The translations under genes were made by a program, and so were the position numbers. A stretch of 64,000 nt of DNA from Actinoplanes campanulatus (GTDB lineage: Bacteria > Actinomycetota > Actinomycetes > Mycobacteriales > Micromonosporaceae), in contig NZ_BMPW01000003.1 in the NCBI RefSeq assembly GCF_014647795.1, forward strand, positions 396,560 through 460,559, in the 5' to 3' direction. The notes beneath the pieces were generated by a model, which worked only from the letters and a program-made list of their open reading frames with translations, was not told the DNA's origin and ran no database searches. Positions 50,297 through 59,400 of the stretch are shown here, one piece after another. Each line of letters starts with the position of its first letter. The stretch's first letter is position 1.

Positions 50297-51082
50297 ATGC
50301 GCTTCGCCACCTGGAACGTCAACTCGGTCAAGGCCCGGCTGCCCCGCCTGCTCGACTGGCTGGAGAACACCGCCCCGGACGTCGTCTGTATTCAGGAGAC
50401 CAAGGTCGCCGACGACGGCTTCCCTTCCGAGGTCGAGAGACTCGGGTACGAGGTGGCCGCCTACGGGCAGGGCCGCTGGAACGGTGTCGCCCTGCTGTCT
50501 CGGATCGGCCTCGACGACGTACGCCGCGGCTTCGACGGCGAACCCGGCTATCCCGATCCGGAGGCGCGGGCGATCAGCGCCCGCTGCGGCGGCATCCGGT
50601 TCATGTCGGTGTACGTGCCGAACGGGCGCACGCCGGAGGATCCGCACTACGACTACAAACTGCGGTGGCTCGCCGCGCTGCGCGACGCCCTCGTGCCCGG
50701 CCTGGCCGAAGGTCCCGTGGTGGTGGCCGGCGACTACAACGTGGCGCCCACCGACGCCGACGTCTGGGACATCGCCGTCTTCGCCGCGTCCACCCACGTC
50801 ACACCGCCCGAGCGGGCCGCCCTGGCGGCGCTGCGCGACCTCGGCCTCACCGACGTGCCGGCCCGGCCGCTCAAGGGCGACCATCCGTTCACGTACTGGG
50901 ACTACCGCGCCGGCATGTTCCACCAGAACAAGGGCATGCGCATCGACCTCGTCTACGCCACCGCGGACGTGACGGCCCGGGTCTCCGACGCGTACGTGGA
51001 CCGCGAGGCCCGCAAGGGCAAAGGACCGTCCGACCACGCCCCGATCGTGGTCGACCTGAACGATGCCCCACCCAGCCCGTAG
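50297..51082 (+). CDS. xth: exodeoxyribonuclease III
   Basis: Exonuclease III / AP endonuclease of 261 residues that processes abasic sites and 3' blocked ends in base-excision repair. Motifs: FATWNVNSVKARLPRLLDWL at the N-terminus, catalytic Glu in CIQETKVADDG, GDYNVAPTDADVWD with the Asp and Asn, and the C-terminal catalytic pair SDHAPIVVD. RIDLVYAT is the typical segment before it. Start ATG is 9 bp after the small membrane ORF. Downstream phosphatase gene begins 9 bp after its stop, so the genes may form one transcript. Confidence 0.96.
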   Translation: MRFATWNVNSVKARLPRLLDWLENTAPDVVCIQETKVADDGFPSEVERLGYEVAAYGQGRWNGVALLSRIGLDDVRRGFDGEPGYPDPEARAISARCGGIRFMSVYVPNGRTPEDPHYDYKLRWLAALRDALVPGLAEGPVVVAGDYNVAPTDADVWDIAVFAASTHVTPPERAALAALRDLGLTDVPARPLKGDHPFTYWDYRAGMFHQNKGMRIDLVYATADVTARVSDAYVDREARKGKGPSDHAPIVVDLNDAPPSP

Positions 51083-51091
51083 GCTGGGGAC

Positions 51092-52705
51092 ATGACAGTG
51101 GTCGCGCCGGCATCGGCCCTGCTCCAGGCCGCCTTCGAGGCCGCCGGCGAGGGGATGCTGCTGTGTGACACCGCCGGGCACACGGTGCTCCTGGCGAACG
51201 CCGCCGCCCGGCGCCTGGTGCCCGGCGCCCTCCCCGGCGAGCCGGTCACCGGCCCGTTCCCGGAGCCCGGCGCCGACTCGTTCCGGTGCGAGTTCGAGGG
51301 GCGTTCGCTCTCCGGGACACGGCGTGACCTCGACGGCGAGCACTACGCCTGGTTCATCCGGGACGAGACCGAGCAGGCGCGGCACATCGCCCACAGCGCG
51401 TTCCTCGCCGAGGTGGGGTGGCGGCTGTCCACGTCGCTGCATGTGGGGCGTGTCATGCGTACCGTCGTGGAGCTGGCGGTCCAGTACCTCGCCGACACCG
51501 CGATGGTGGTCCTGCCGCCGCACCGGCACCGCAGCTCCTGGACCAGGCTGCTGCCCGAACGCGCCGTCGAGGAGGGCACGCTTCCCGAGCGGCTGCTCGA
51601 CGGCGTGCCCGGCCTGGTCGAGTCGCTCGGCGGCTTCCCGCCGATCCCCAGTCGCTGGCTGGACCCGGCGCAGGCGCCCGGCTGGCTGCTCCCGGCCGAG
51701 CTGGGCCCGGTCGGCGCGATGCTGGTAACCCCGCTGCCCGGCAACGCCGAGCCGGCCGGGGCGCTGATCCTGGCCCGGCACGGCGCGACCGCCGTGTTCG
51801 GCGAGGAGGACGAGGCGCTCGCCCGGGTCTTCGCGGCCCGCGCCGGCATGGCGATCGCGGCCGCCACGCTCTACCACGAGCAGTCCGAGACGGCCGACAT
51901 CCTCAAGGCCGACCTGCTCCCACCGGACCTTCCGGTGATCGACGGCTTCGAGCTGGCCGGATCGCACCACCTGCACATCGGCGGCGACTTCTACGACGTC
52001 TTCGGGCCCGCCGGGGACAGCACCGACACGGTGATCGCGCTCGGCGACGTCTGCGGCACCGGCCCGGAGGCGGCGGTCCTCACCGGCAAGGTGCGCCAGA
52101 CCCTGGGCGCGCTGCGGCTGGTGCGGGCCGAGCCGGAGGCGATGCTGCGGGTGCTCAACGACGTGCTGCTGCGATCCGGGCCGCGGAGCCGGTTCGTGAC
52201 CATGGTGGTCGGCTCGGTCCGCCGGGTGGAACACGGCCGGGTCCGGCTCGAACTGGCCACCGGCGGCCACCCCAGCCCACTGGTCCTGCGTACCGACGGC
52301 ACGGTCGAGGAGGTTCCGATCCAGGGCGCCCTGATCGGGGTGATGCCGCTGACCGACATCCGGCCGGCCACCGTCGAGCTGGGCCCCGGCGAGCTGTGCC
52401 TGCTCTACAGCGACGGCCTCACCGAGGCCCGCGGCGGTCCGGCCGGGCGCGGGCATTTCGGCGAGGACCGGCTGCACCGGGCGCTCGCCGACTGCGCCGG
52501 CATGCCCGCCACCGCCGTCGTCGAGCGGCTCAGCCAGGTCGTCTCCGACTGGCTGCACGGCGGCCAGTCCGACGACATCGCCATGCTGGCCGTCCGGGCC
52601 CCGGCGCGCACCGCGCTCAGCCTGCGCGGCGGCGGCGTTCCCGAGCAGTCGCCCTTCCTGATCGCCGCCCGGCGCGGCGACCGCCGGTCCCGGGCCCGAT
52701 CGTGA
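51092..52705 (+). CDS. PAS-GAF-SpoIIE (PP2C) serine phosphatase
   Basis: RsbU-like phosphatase of 537 residues. The N-terminal ~90 residues are PAS-like (LQAAFEAAGEGMLLCDTAGH). A GAF-like domain spans about 115-270. The PP2C/SpoIIE catalytic domain (about 275-515) has the metal Asp residues: GGDFYDVF with Asp299, IALGDVCGTGPEAA, LLYSDGLTEAR and QSDDIAMLAVRAP. Such enzymes dephosphorylate STAS-type antagonists in partner switching. Its TGA overlaps the GTG of the B12-domain gene (GTGA), so the two proteins are translationally coupled. The likely substrates are STAS proteins like those at 26.8-31.4 kb, but this is inference. Confidence 0.93.
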   Translation: MTVVAPASALLQAAFEAAGEGMLLCDTAGHTVLLANAAARRLVPGALPGEPVTGPFPEPGADSFRCEFEGRSLSGTRRDLDGEHYAWFIRDETEQARHIAHSAFLAEVGWRLSTSLHVGRVMRTVVELAVQYLADTAMVVLPPHRHRSSWTRLLPERAVEEGTLPERLLDGVPGLVESLGGFPPIPSRWLDPAQAPGWLLPAELGPVGAMLVTPLPGNAEPAGALILARHGATAVFGEEDEALARVFAARAGMAIAAATLYHEQSETADILKADLLPPDLPVIDGFELAGSHHLHIGGDFYDVFGPAGDSTDTVIALGDVCGTGPEAAVLTGKVRQTLGALRLVRAEPEAMLRVLNDVLLRSGPRSRFVTMVVGSVRRVEHGRVRLELATGGHPSPLVLRTDGTVEEVPIQGALIGVMPLTDIRPATVELGPGELCLLYSDGLTEARGGPAGRGHFGEDRLHRALADCAGMPATAVVERLSQVVSDWLHGGQSDDIAMLAVRAPARTALSLRGGGVPEQSPFLIAARRGDRRSRARS

Positions 52706-53748
52706 CCGCGCCCGCCCGGCCGGCCCCGCGCATCGATTCCCCGATCGCGGATCGCTATCTGGCCCTGGTGGCGGACAGTGATGAGGTGGGCGCCATCGAG
52801 CTGGTCGGCGAGCTGCACGCCCAGGGTGTGCCGGCCGAGCGGATCATCCTCGACCTGATCGGCGCCACCCAGCGCCGGGTCGGCGAGCTGTGGGCCGCCA
52901 ACGAGTGGTCGGTGGCCCGCGAGCACGCCGCCACCGCCGTCAGCGAGCGCGCCCTCGCCACGGTCGCGGCCCACACCACCACGCGGGCGCCCAAGGGTCG
53001 CATCACCCTGGCCTGCGTCGACGGCGAATGGCACGGGATGCCCGCCCGGATGCTCGCCGAGCTGCTACGACTCGACGGCTGGCGGGTCGACTTCCTGGGC
53101 GCCAGCATCCCCGGCCGGCACCTGATCACCCACCTGCACCAGACCGGGCCGGACGCGGTCGCGCTCAGCTGCATGATCCCCACCCGGCTGCCGCGCGCCC
53201 ACGCCGCGATCACCGCCTGCCGCGCCACCGGTGTCCCGGTGATCGCCGGCGGGCGCGGCTTCGGCCCCGGCGGGCGCTACGCCGCCCGCCTGGGCGCGCA
53301 CGCCTGGGCCGGTTCCGGTGAGGCGGCCGTCGCCCGTCTGGCCACCGACTGGCCACCACGCAACGTGATCGGCCTGCCCGCGGTGGGAACCGACGGTCAC
53401 CTCGGCGACGAGGAGTACACCCACCTCGTCCATGGCCGTCCCAACCTGATCGCCACCGCGATGGAGCGCCTGGTCGCCGCCTATCCCGCCGCCCACGAAT
53501 ACAGCACCGACCAGAACGAGTCGACCGTCGAGGACATCGGCCACATCGTCGACTTCCTGGCGGCCGCCCTCTACGTCGGCGAGCAGGAGATCTTCACCGA
53601 CTTCATCGTGTGGACCAGCGGCGTCCTGGCCTCCCGCGGCGTGCCGCCCGTCGCGCTGCGCACCGGCCTCCGCCTGATCCACGACCAGCTCACCGACTTC
53701 CCGGCCGCCGTCGCGATGCTCGACGCCGCGATGGTCCGGCTTCCTTGA
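52702..53748 (+). CDS. cobalamin-binding sensor with CarH-type Wx9EH motif
   Basis: Protein of 348 residues. The helical cap-like domain (about 15-95) holds the Wx9EH signature at Trp64, Glu74-His75 (ELWAANEWSVAREH), characteristic of CarH/LitR B12 photoreceptors. The Rossmann B12-binding domain (about 100-205) has EWHGMP with His111 at the lower axial ligand position (canonical E-x-H-x2-G, Gly replaced by Pro). ALSCMIP and IAGGRGFG follow. No DNA-binding domain is present. The C-terminal ~140 residues are helical (VEDIGHIVDFLAAALYV) and unassigned. Start GTG overlaps the phosphatase stop. Likely senses B12, light or both and regulates the adjacent phosphatase (inference). Confidence 0.88.
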   Translation: MTAPARPAPRIDSPIADRYLALVADSDEVGAIELVGELHAQGVPAERIILDLIGATQRRVGELWAANEWSVAREHAATAVSERALATVAAHTTTRAPKGRITLACVDGEWHGMPARMLAELLRLDGWRVDFLGASIPGRHLITHLHQTGPDAVALSCMIPTRLPRAHAAITACRATGVPVIAGGRGFGPGGRYAARLGAHAWAGSGEAAVARLATDWPPRNVIGLPAVGTDGHLGDEEYTHLVHGRPNLIATAMERLVAAYPAAHEYSTDQNESTVEDIGHIVDFLAAALYVGEQEIFTDFIVWTSGVLASRGVPPVALRTGLRLIHDQLTDFPAAVAMLDAAMVRLP

Positions 53749-54542
53749 CGGTACGGACGTCGCCGTCCCCGTCGACCACACCTCCCGCCGGCTCACGCGA
53801 GCCGCCTGCCGGGTCCCGCCCGTGCCGCGACCGCCGGGCGGAGATCGGCACCCGGGCAGGCCAGGCAAACCGGACACGTCCGCATATGCCGCCGGTCACG
53901 GCGGACAGCCGGCTCGCCGACCGGCCTTCCGTCACGCCGGCCGGCTGGTAACGGTCCTGCCTCTCAGGCACCCGGGTGCCCGCTCCCAGCCGTGACGCCG
54001 GTCGCCCGGGCCGGGTGGGCACGGCTTCCACGCGAGCGGGTGGGCGTACACGGTAGCGGTGTCGTGGTGCCCCACGTGGCCGATGGCCGCGATGGCAGCG
54101 CACGCGACGTCTTCCGCGTGCGGTCACTAGGCCTTCCACAGCCTCACCGTGTGCACCCACCAAGGTGAAGCCCCGAACGTGTGCACCCACCTAGGTCGAA
54201 ACTCCACATGCGCCGCCACCCGCCGGTGCGGTGGGGGGCGGCGTCGTCCGTACAGGTAAATGGGTGGCGAAGGCGATGGGAACGGATTAGCGTGAGCGAC
54301 ATGCTGTGATGCCTTCCCGACCCGCCGCCTGGCGCCCGCCGCACCGAGCCGGTGACGCGTGCAGGCCGCGTTTGTCGCCGTGCGCCGGAAACGGCCGGGG
54401 TGGGAGCGTCGCGCATTCCTCGCGGCATCATCACCACGTCACCGGGTTTCCGGCATGTCCGGTCGAGGGCCTCGTGCCCGCCGGGCTCTTCGCCGCTGAT
54501 CAGGCCGCCGCGCTTCGGGTGCGGGGCTGTTCGTTTTCGGTC
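53749..54542. other. gene-poor region
   Basis: Frames are open on both strands because of high GC, but none has a domain, a good ribosome site or family-like sequence. It contains a pair of ~20-base direct repeats (54148-54200). A + strand frame from 54306 has atypical N-terminal composition. May hold promoters, an uncharacterised RNA or decayed sequence. Confidence 0.5.
54148..54200. repeat. direct repeat pair
   Basis: CGTGTGCACCCACC followed by A or T and AGGT occurs at 54148 and again at 54178, 30 bases apart (about 3 helical turns). Such spacing is typical for cooperative protein binding. Confidence 0.6.
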
Positions 54543-54848
54543 ATGCCCTCCGATGCGGAGGTGAGCGTGGCCCGTCCGCTCCCCCAGTGGAGCCGCAAGG
54601 AGGTCGTTTTGCCTGCCGAACCGTTTTCCATGCACCCGAACCTCGACGAGATCGTCGAGCGGGACATCGCCGCGGCGCTGCGCCCGGCCACGCCGGGTGG
54701 AAGCGCCGACCATCCGTCCGACCATGCCGCCGCGCATCACGGTGCGGGGGATTCTCGTCAGGCCTCCCGGGAGCGTTCCGGGCGGGCCCGCTCGGGCCGC
54801 GCGGGCCAGGCCTCGGGTGGGCGTTCCTACGCGTTCCGCCGCAGCTGA
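54543..54848 (+). CDS. doubtful hypothetical protein
   Basis: Open frame of 101 residues with codon use like the genome. The stretch VARPLPQWSRKEVVLPAEPF and HPNLDEIVERDIAAALRPAT looks protein-like, whereas the C-terminal half is low-complexity (Arg/Ser/Gly). No ribosome site of note and no domain. Its stop lies at the start of the 25-bp repeat tract. May be real, partial or spurious; a longer version could begin at 54306. Confidence 0.25.
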   Translation: MPSDAEVSVARPLPQWSRKEVVLPAEPFSMHPNLDEIVERDIAAALRPATPGGSADHPSDHAAAHHGAGDSRQASRERSGRARSGRAGQASGGRSYAFRRS

Positions 54849-55046
54849 GCGGAGCGGATCAGACCGCAACTGAACCGCGCGGAGCGGGCCGCAACTGAAC
54901 CGGGCGGATCGGGCCACAGCTGAACCGGGCGGATCGGGCCGCAACTAGACCGCGCAGATCGGGCCACAGCTGAATTGCGCGGATCGGGTCGTGGCTGCAT
55001 TGCGCGGATCGGGGCGTGGCTGAGCAAAGTGGATCGGGGAGCCGCG
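54847..55046. repeat. 25-bp tandem repeat tract
   Basis: Seven consecutive 25-base units, plus a degenerate eighth, of the type GAACCGGGCGGATCGGGCCACAGCT. The first units (54847-54946) agree at most positions; later ones diverge (GAATTGCGCGGATCGGG...). It is non-coding in any supported frame and lies upstream of the terminator of the LamG-like gene. Confidence 0.92.
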
Positions 55047-55069
55047 CTCGGGCGCGCGCGGATCGAGTG

Positions 55070-55104
55070 GGGCCCGGTGCCGGAGGAAATCCGGCACCGG
55101 GCCC
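55070..55104 (-). terminator. LamG-like gene terminator
   Basis: Perfect 14-bp GC stem (55070-55083 with 55091-55104), 7-base loop, 25 bp beyond the stop of the leftward secreted-protein gene. Confidence 0.75.
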
Positions 55105-55128
55105 GTCGTCGTTCGCCGGTGGAGTGTG

Positions 55129-55854
55129 TCAGCCGAGCTGAGCGTAGACGTCGTCGATCTGGCCGTGGTACATGTCGCCGTTCCCGGCGAGGTTCGGGCC
55201 GCCGATGCGCAGGGGCATGGCGTTCTCGACGGAGAGCGTGGACGGGATGGTGGTCTTCGGGCCGGACTCACCGTCGACCGAGACGGCCAGGGTGGTGCCG
55301 ACGCGCTCGCAGACGACGCGGTGCCAGTTGCCGTCGGAGACCGGGTGGGCGGAGCGCGCCACGAACGACTGGCGGGAGCCGCGGGCGACCATCACGCACT
55401 GGGCGCGGCCGGTCTTGCCGATCTGCATCTTCCACTGGCTCTCGCTGGTGGCGACGCCCTTCTGCATGACGTTGGCGTTGCCGCTGAGCTGGGCCGTCGT
55501 CAGCCGTACGGTGGCCGCCCACCGGAAGTTGCGGGTGCCCGGGTCGAGGTCGGCGTCGTCGGGCGCCTCGAGCAGCGCCTTGGCGCAGGTGGCCGTGTTG
55601 CCGGCGCACGCGCCCGGGAACGAGGCGAAGCGGCTGGTGCCCTGGGTCGTGATGGCGACCTGGCCGTTGTTGGCGCCACGGATGGTGAGCTGACCGCCGC
55701 GGCCGGACAGGTCGTTGATCTTGCCGGCGTTGGCGCCGCCGTCGAAGTTGTAGCGAGCGACGACCGCGGAGCCCGCGGGTTCGTCGGTAGCAAAGGCCGG
55801 AGCGCCGAACAACGGCGCGAGGAGAACGGCAGAAAGAGCCGCGAACATCTTCAT
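55129..55854 (-). CDS. secreted LamG-like (concanavalin fold) protein
   Basis: Exported protein of 241 residues. Residues 1-22 form a signal peptide (FAALSAVLLAPLFGAPAFA). The mature part is a LamG/Concanavalin A-like jelly roll: VARYNFDGGANAGKINDLSG, FRWAATVRLTTAQL, SESQWKMQIGK, DGNWHRVVCERVG and LRIGGPNLAGNGDMYHGQIDDV. These domains bind carbohydrates or cell-wall polymers; no catalytic module is attached. Two pairs of cysteines may form disulfides outside the cell. Start could be Met1 or Met3. The upstream leader is AT-rich. Monocistronic. Confidence 0.85.
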   Translation of the reverse strand: MKMFAALSAVLLAPLFGAPAFATDEPAGSAVVARYNFDGGANAGKINDLSGRGGQLTIRGANNGQVAITTQGTSRFASFPGACAGNTATCAKALLEAPDDADLDPGTRNFRWAATVRLTTAQLSGNANVMQKGVATSESQWKMQIGKTGRAQCVMVARGSRQSFVARSAHPVSDGNWHRVVCERVGTTLAVSVDGESGPKTTIPSTLSVENAMPLRIGGPNLAGNGDMYHGQIDDVYAQLG

Positions 55855-55928
55855 GAGATGAAAGATGGCCTAAAATCCGATTTGATGCCCAAACTCCTAG
55901 AAAAAGTAGATCGGATGGGGGTCGCCCC

Positions 55929-56318
55929 TCAGAGGAGGCCCCCCGCCTCGGCGATCATGCAGATCGCCACCACACGCAGCAGCGGGAAGCCTGCGGCCAG
56001 CCACTCGGTAGCGGTGACCGGGGCGAAGCCCGGCTCCGGCAGCGGGCGGCCCATCCGGACGGCGCCGGCCGCGATCGACCGGGCGTACGCCGCCAGGCCC
56101 TCCGCGTCGGTGGCCCGGCCGGCGGCACGCAGCGCGTCACGGACCGCCGCGGCGTGCTGGTCGAGCCTGGCCAGCAGGGCGGGTTCGGCGAACGCGGCCG
56201 CCAGCCCGTCGACTCCGGCGCGGGCCATCATCTCGTCGAGGTAGACCCGGGCGGGGCGGTCGGCGGCGACGGCGGCGGCGATCGGAGCGGCGGCGAAGGC
56301 GAGGTTCTCGTTCGTCAT
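55929..56318 (-). CDS. small hypothetical protein (possibly DUF6401-like)
   Basis: Protein of 129 residues, all-helical and Ala-rich: MTNENLAFAAAPIAAAVAAD, RVYLDEMMARAGVDGLAAAF, and a C-terminal WLAAGFPLLRVVAICMIAE. The length and the ending with a hydrophobic helix recall a DUF6401-type family annotated as natural-product-associated, but I cannot confirm this. ATG at 56316-56318 is chosen since further upstream the frame runs into the promoter. 82 bp after the helicase gene in the same direction. Confidence 0.6.
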   Translation of the reverse strand: MTNENLAFAAAPIAAAVAADRPARVYLDEMMARAGVDGLAAAFAEPALLARLDQHAAAVRDALRAAGRATDAEGLAAYARSIAAGAVRMGRPLPEPGFAPVTATEWLAAGFPLLRVVAICMIAEAGGLL

Positions 56319-56400
56319 GCCGAAGACGTTAGAGGTCCGTGAGCTGCGATGACACCGGGGTAACCGGTTAGCACCCCAAGCGCCACCGCGGGCCAACCGG

Positions 56401-59400
56401 CTAACCGGGCAGCGCGTCCATGGCCTTGTAGATGCGCTTGTCGGAGACCGGGTACGCCGTCCCGAGGGCCTGTGCGAAGTAGTTGATCCGCAGCTCCTCG
56501 ATCATCCAGCGGATCTCCCGCAGCCCCTCCTCGGCCGGCCCACCGGGGGACATCGAGGCCCGCAGTTCGCGGTACTCCGACTCGATCTCGTGGATCTGGG
56601 TGGTGAGCTGCCGGTCGCGGGCCAGGCCGCCGCCGAGCCGGTCCAGCCGGTGCACGATGCCGCGCAGGTAGCGGGGCATCTGGTGCAGCTGGCGCCACCC
56701 GGTCTGGGTGACGAACCCGGGATGGACCAGGCCCTTGAGCTGCTGCCGGATGTCGGCCAGGGCGGGGAGCAGCTGCGGGTCGCGCAGCTGTTTGAGGCGC
56801 TGGTCCACGTCGTACGACGTGGCGAGCACCGCCCGCACCTGGGTGACCAGGTTGGCGACCGCGTCGACCAGGTCCTGCCGGACGGTGTCGCGCAATGAGG
56901 CGAACTCCACCGATGACCAGACCGGTCCCCCGGCCTCGGCGACGAGCCGGTCCACGGCCGCGCCGGCGCAGTCGTCGAGCAGGTCGGCGATCGACCGGTA
57001 CGGGTTGGCCCGGCTCAGTTCCAGCTTGGCCCGGTTGTCCAGCCGCCCCTGGAGGAACCGCGCGGCGGGCGGCAGCGTGAGCAGCAGCAGCCGCCGGGTG
57101 CCGGCGACCATGGCGACCCGTTGCGACGCCTCGTCCTCGAACACCCGGACCGCCACGCTGTCGCCCTCGTCGACCAGCGCCGGCCAGACGTTGACCTCGT
57201 AGCCGCCGCGGACCTGGGCGACCCGACGGGGCAGCACGCCGAAGTCGTTGGCGGTGATCCCGCGCCGTTCCAGGTTGCCGGCCGCCCGGGAGATGACGGC
57301 CTGCACCTTGGGTGCCAGCTGCCGGCGCAGCACCTCCAGATCGCGGCCCTCGGCGACCGTCTCGCCGCTCTCGTTGACGATCCGGAAGTTCATCCGCAGG
57401 TGCTCGGGCACCTGGTCGGGCCGCCACGCATCACGGGGCACCACGGTCCCGGTGAGCCGCCGCAGCTCGGTGCCGATGGCGTCGGGCAGCGGGCCGCGCC
57501 GGACCGGCACCCGGTCGAGGACGGCCTCGGCCCAGTCCGGTACCGGGACGAAGGCGGTGCGCAGCTGCTTGGGCAGCGCCCGGATCAGCGCGATCACCAC
57601 CTCCTTGCGGAAGCCCGGCACCGACCAGCCGAAGTCGTCCGCGTCGACCTTGTTGATCAGGTCGAGCGGCACCCGGACGGTGACGCCGTCGGCCGGCGAA
57701 TTCGGCTCGAAGGAATAGGACAGCGGCAGTTTCACGCCACCGGAGAGCCACGCGTCCGGGAACTGGTTGGGGTCGACCGTGTCCCGGCCCGTGTTGACCA
57801 GATCGTCGCGGGTGAAGGTGAGCAGATCCGGCGTCTCCACCCGCGCCTTCTTCCACCATCCGTCGAAATGGCGGGCGGAGACGACGTCGGCGGGTATCCG
57901 GGCGTCATAGAGCGCGTACACCGTTTCGTCGTCGACCGCGATGTCCCGGCGGCGGGCCCGGTTCTCGATCTCGGTGATCTTCTCCAACAGCCGCCGGTTC
58001 TCGGCGAAGAACTTGTGGTGGGTCTCCCAGTCCCCCTCGACCAGCGCGTGCCGGATGAAAAGCTCCCGGGAGACGACCGGATCGACCCGGCCGTATCCGA
58101 CGCGGCGACGCGGCACGATCGGCAGACCGTAGAGGGTCACCTTCTCGAATGCCATCACCGCGCCCATCTTGCGGTCCCAGTGCGGCTCGCTGTAGCTGTG
58201 TTTGACCAGGTGCGGAGCGAGTTTCTCGGCCCATTCCGGCTCGATTCGCGCGTTCACCCGGCCCCACAGCCGGCTGGTCTCCACCAATTCGGCGGACATC
58301 ACCCAGCGGGGCTGCCGCTTGAACAGCGCGGAACCGGGGAAAATCGCGAACTTCGCGCCGCGGGCGCCGATGAATTCGCGTTTCTCCTGGTCCTTCATGC
58401 CGATGTGGCTGAGCAGACCCGCGAGCAGAGCGGTGTGCACCGGTTGTGGCGCGACTCCCGCTTCCCAATCCTCTTTCAAGGACAGATCGAGGGTACGGGC
58501 GACCTGCTTCAGTTGCGCGTAGATGTCCTGCCACTCACGGACCCGCAGGTAGTTCAGGAATTCGTTGCGGCAGAGCCGGCGGAACTGGTTTCCGGACAGT
58601 TCCTGCTGCTTCTCCCGCAAATAGCGCCACAGGTTGAGATAGCTGAAGAAGTCCGATTCCTTGTCGGTGAACCGGGCGTGCCTCTCGTCGGCCTGCTGCT
58701 GTTTCTCGGCGGGCCGCTCGCGCGGGTCCTGGATCGACAGGGCGGCCGCGATCACCATGACCTCGGCCAGGCACTCCTGCCGGTCCGCCTCGATGACCAT
58801 GCGGGCCAGCCGGGGGTCGACCGGGAGCTGGGCGAGCTGCCGGCCGAGCGGGGTGAGCTTGCGGTCGTCGAGGGCGCCGAGTTCCTCGAGCAGCTTGATG
58901 CCGTCGGTGATGTTGCGCCGGTCCGGCGGGTCGATGAACGGGAACCGCTGGAGGTCGCCGAGGCCCAGGTTGGTCATCTGGAGGATGACGCTGGCCAGGT
59001 TGGTCCGCAGGATCTCCGGCTCGGTGAACTCGGGCCGCTGCTCGAAGTCCTCCTCCGAGTAGAGCCGGATGCAGATGCCGTCCGACGTCCGGCCGCAGCG
59101 GCCCTTGCGCTGGTTGGCGCTGGCCTGCGAGACCGGCTCGATGGGCAGCCGCTGCACCTTGAGCCGGTGCGAGTAACGGCTGATCCGGGCAGTGCCGGGG
59201 TCGATCACGTATTTGATGCCGGGCACCGTGAGCGAGGTCTCGGCGACGTTGGTGGCCAGGACGACCCGGCGCTGGCTGTGCCGTTCGAAGACCCGGTGCT
59301 GTTCGGCCGAGGAGAGCCGGCCGTAGAGCGGGATGACCTCGGTGCCGCGCAGTTCCTTCTTGTTCAGCGCGTCGGCGGTGTCCCGGATCTCCCGCTCGCC

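Noticed and set aside
53690-54944. Minus-strand frames of 166 and 266 codons
   Set aside because: Arg/Pro/Gly-rich shadows without ribosome sites; one runs through the tandem repeats.
54847-55046. CRISPR array from 25-bp repeats
   Set aside because: Repeats are directly adjacent with no spacers, and no cas gene is present.
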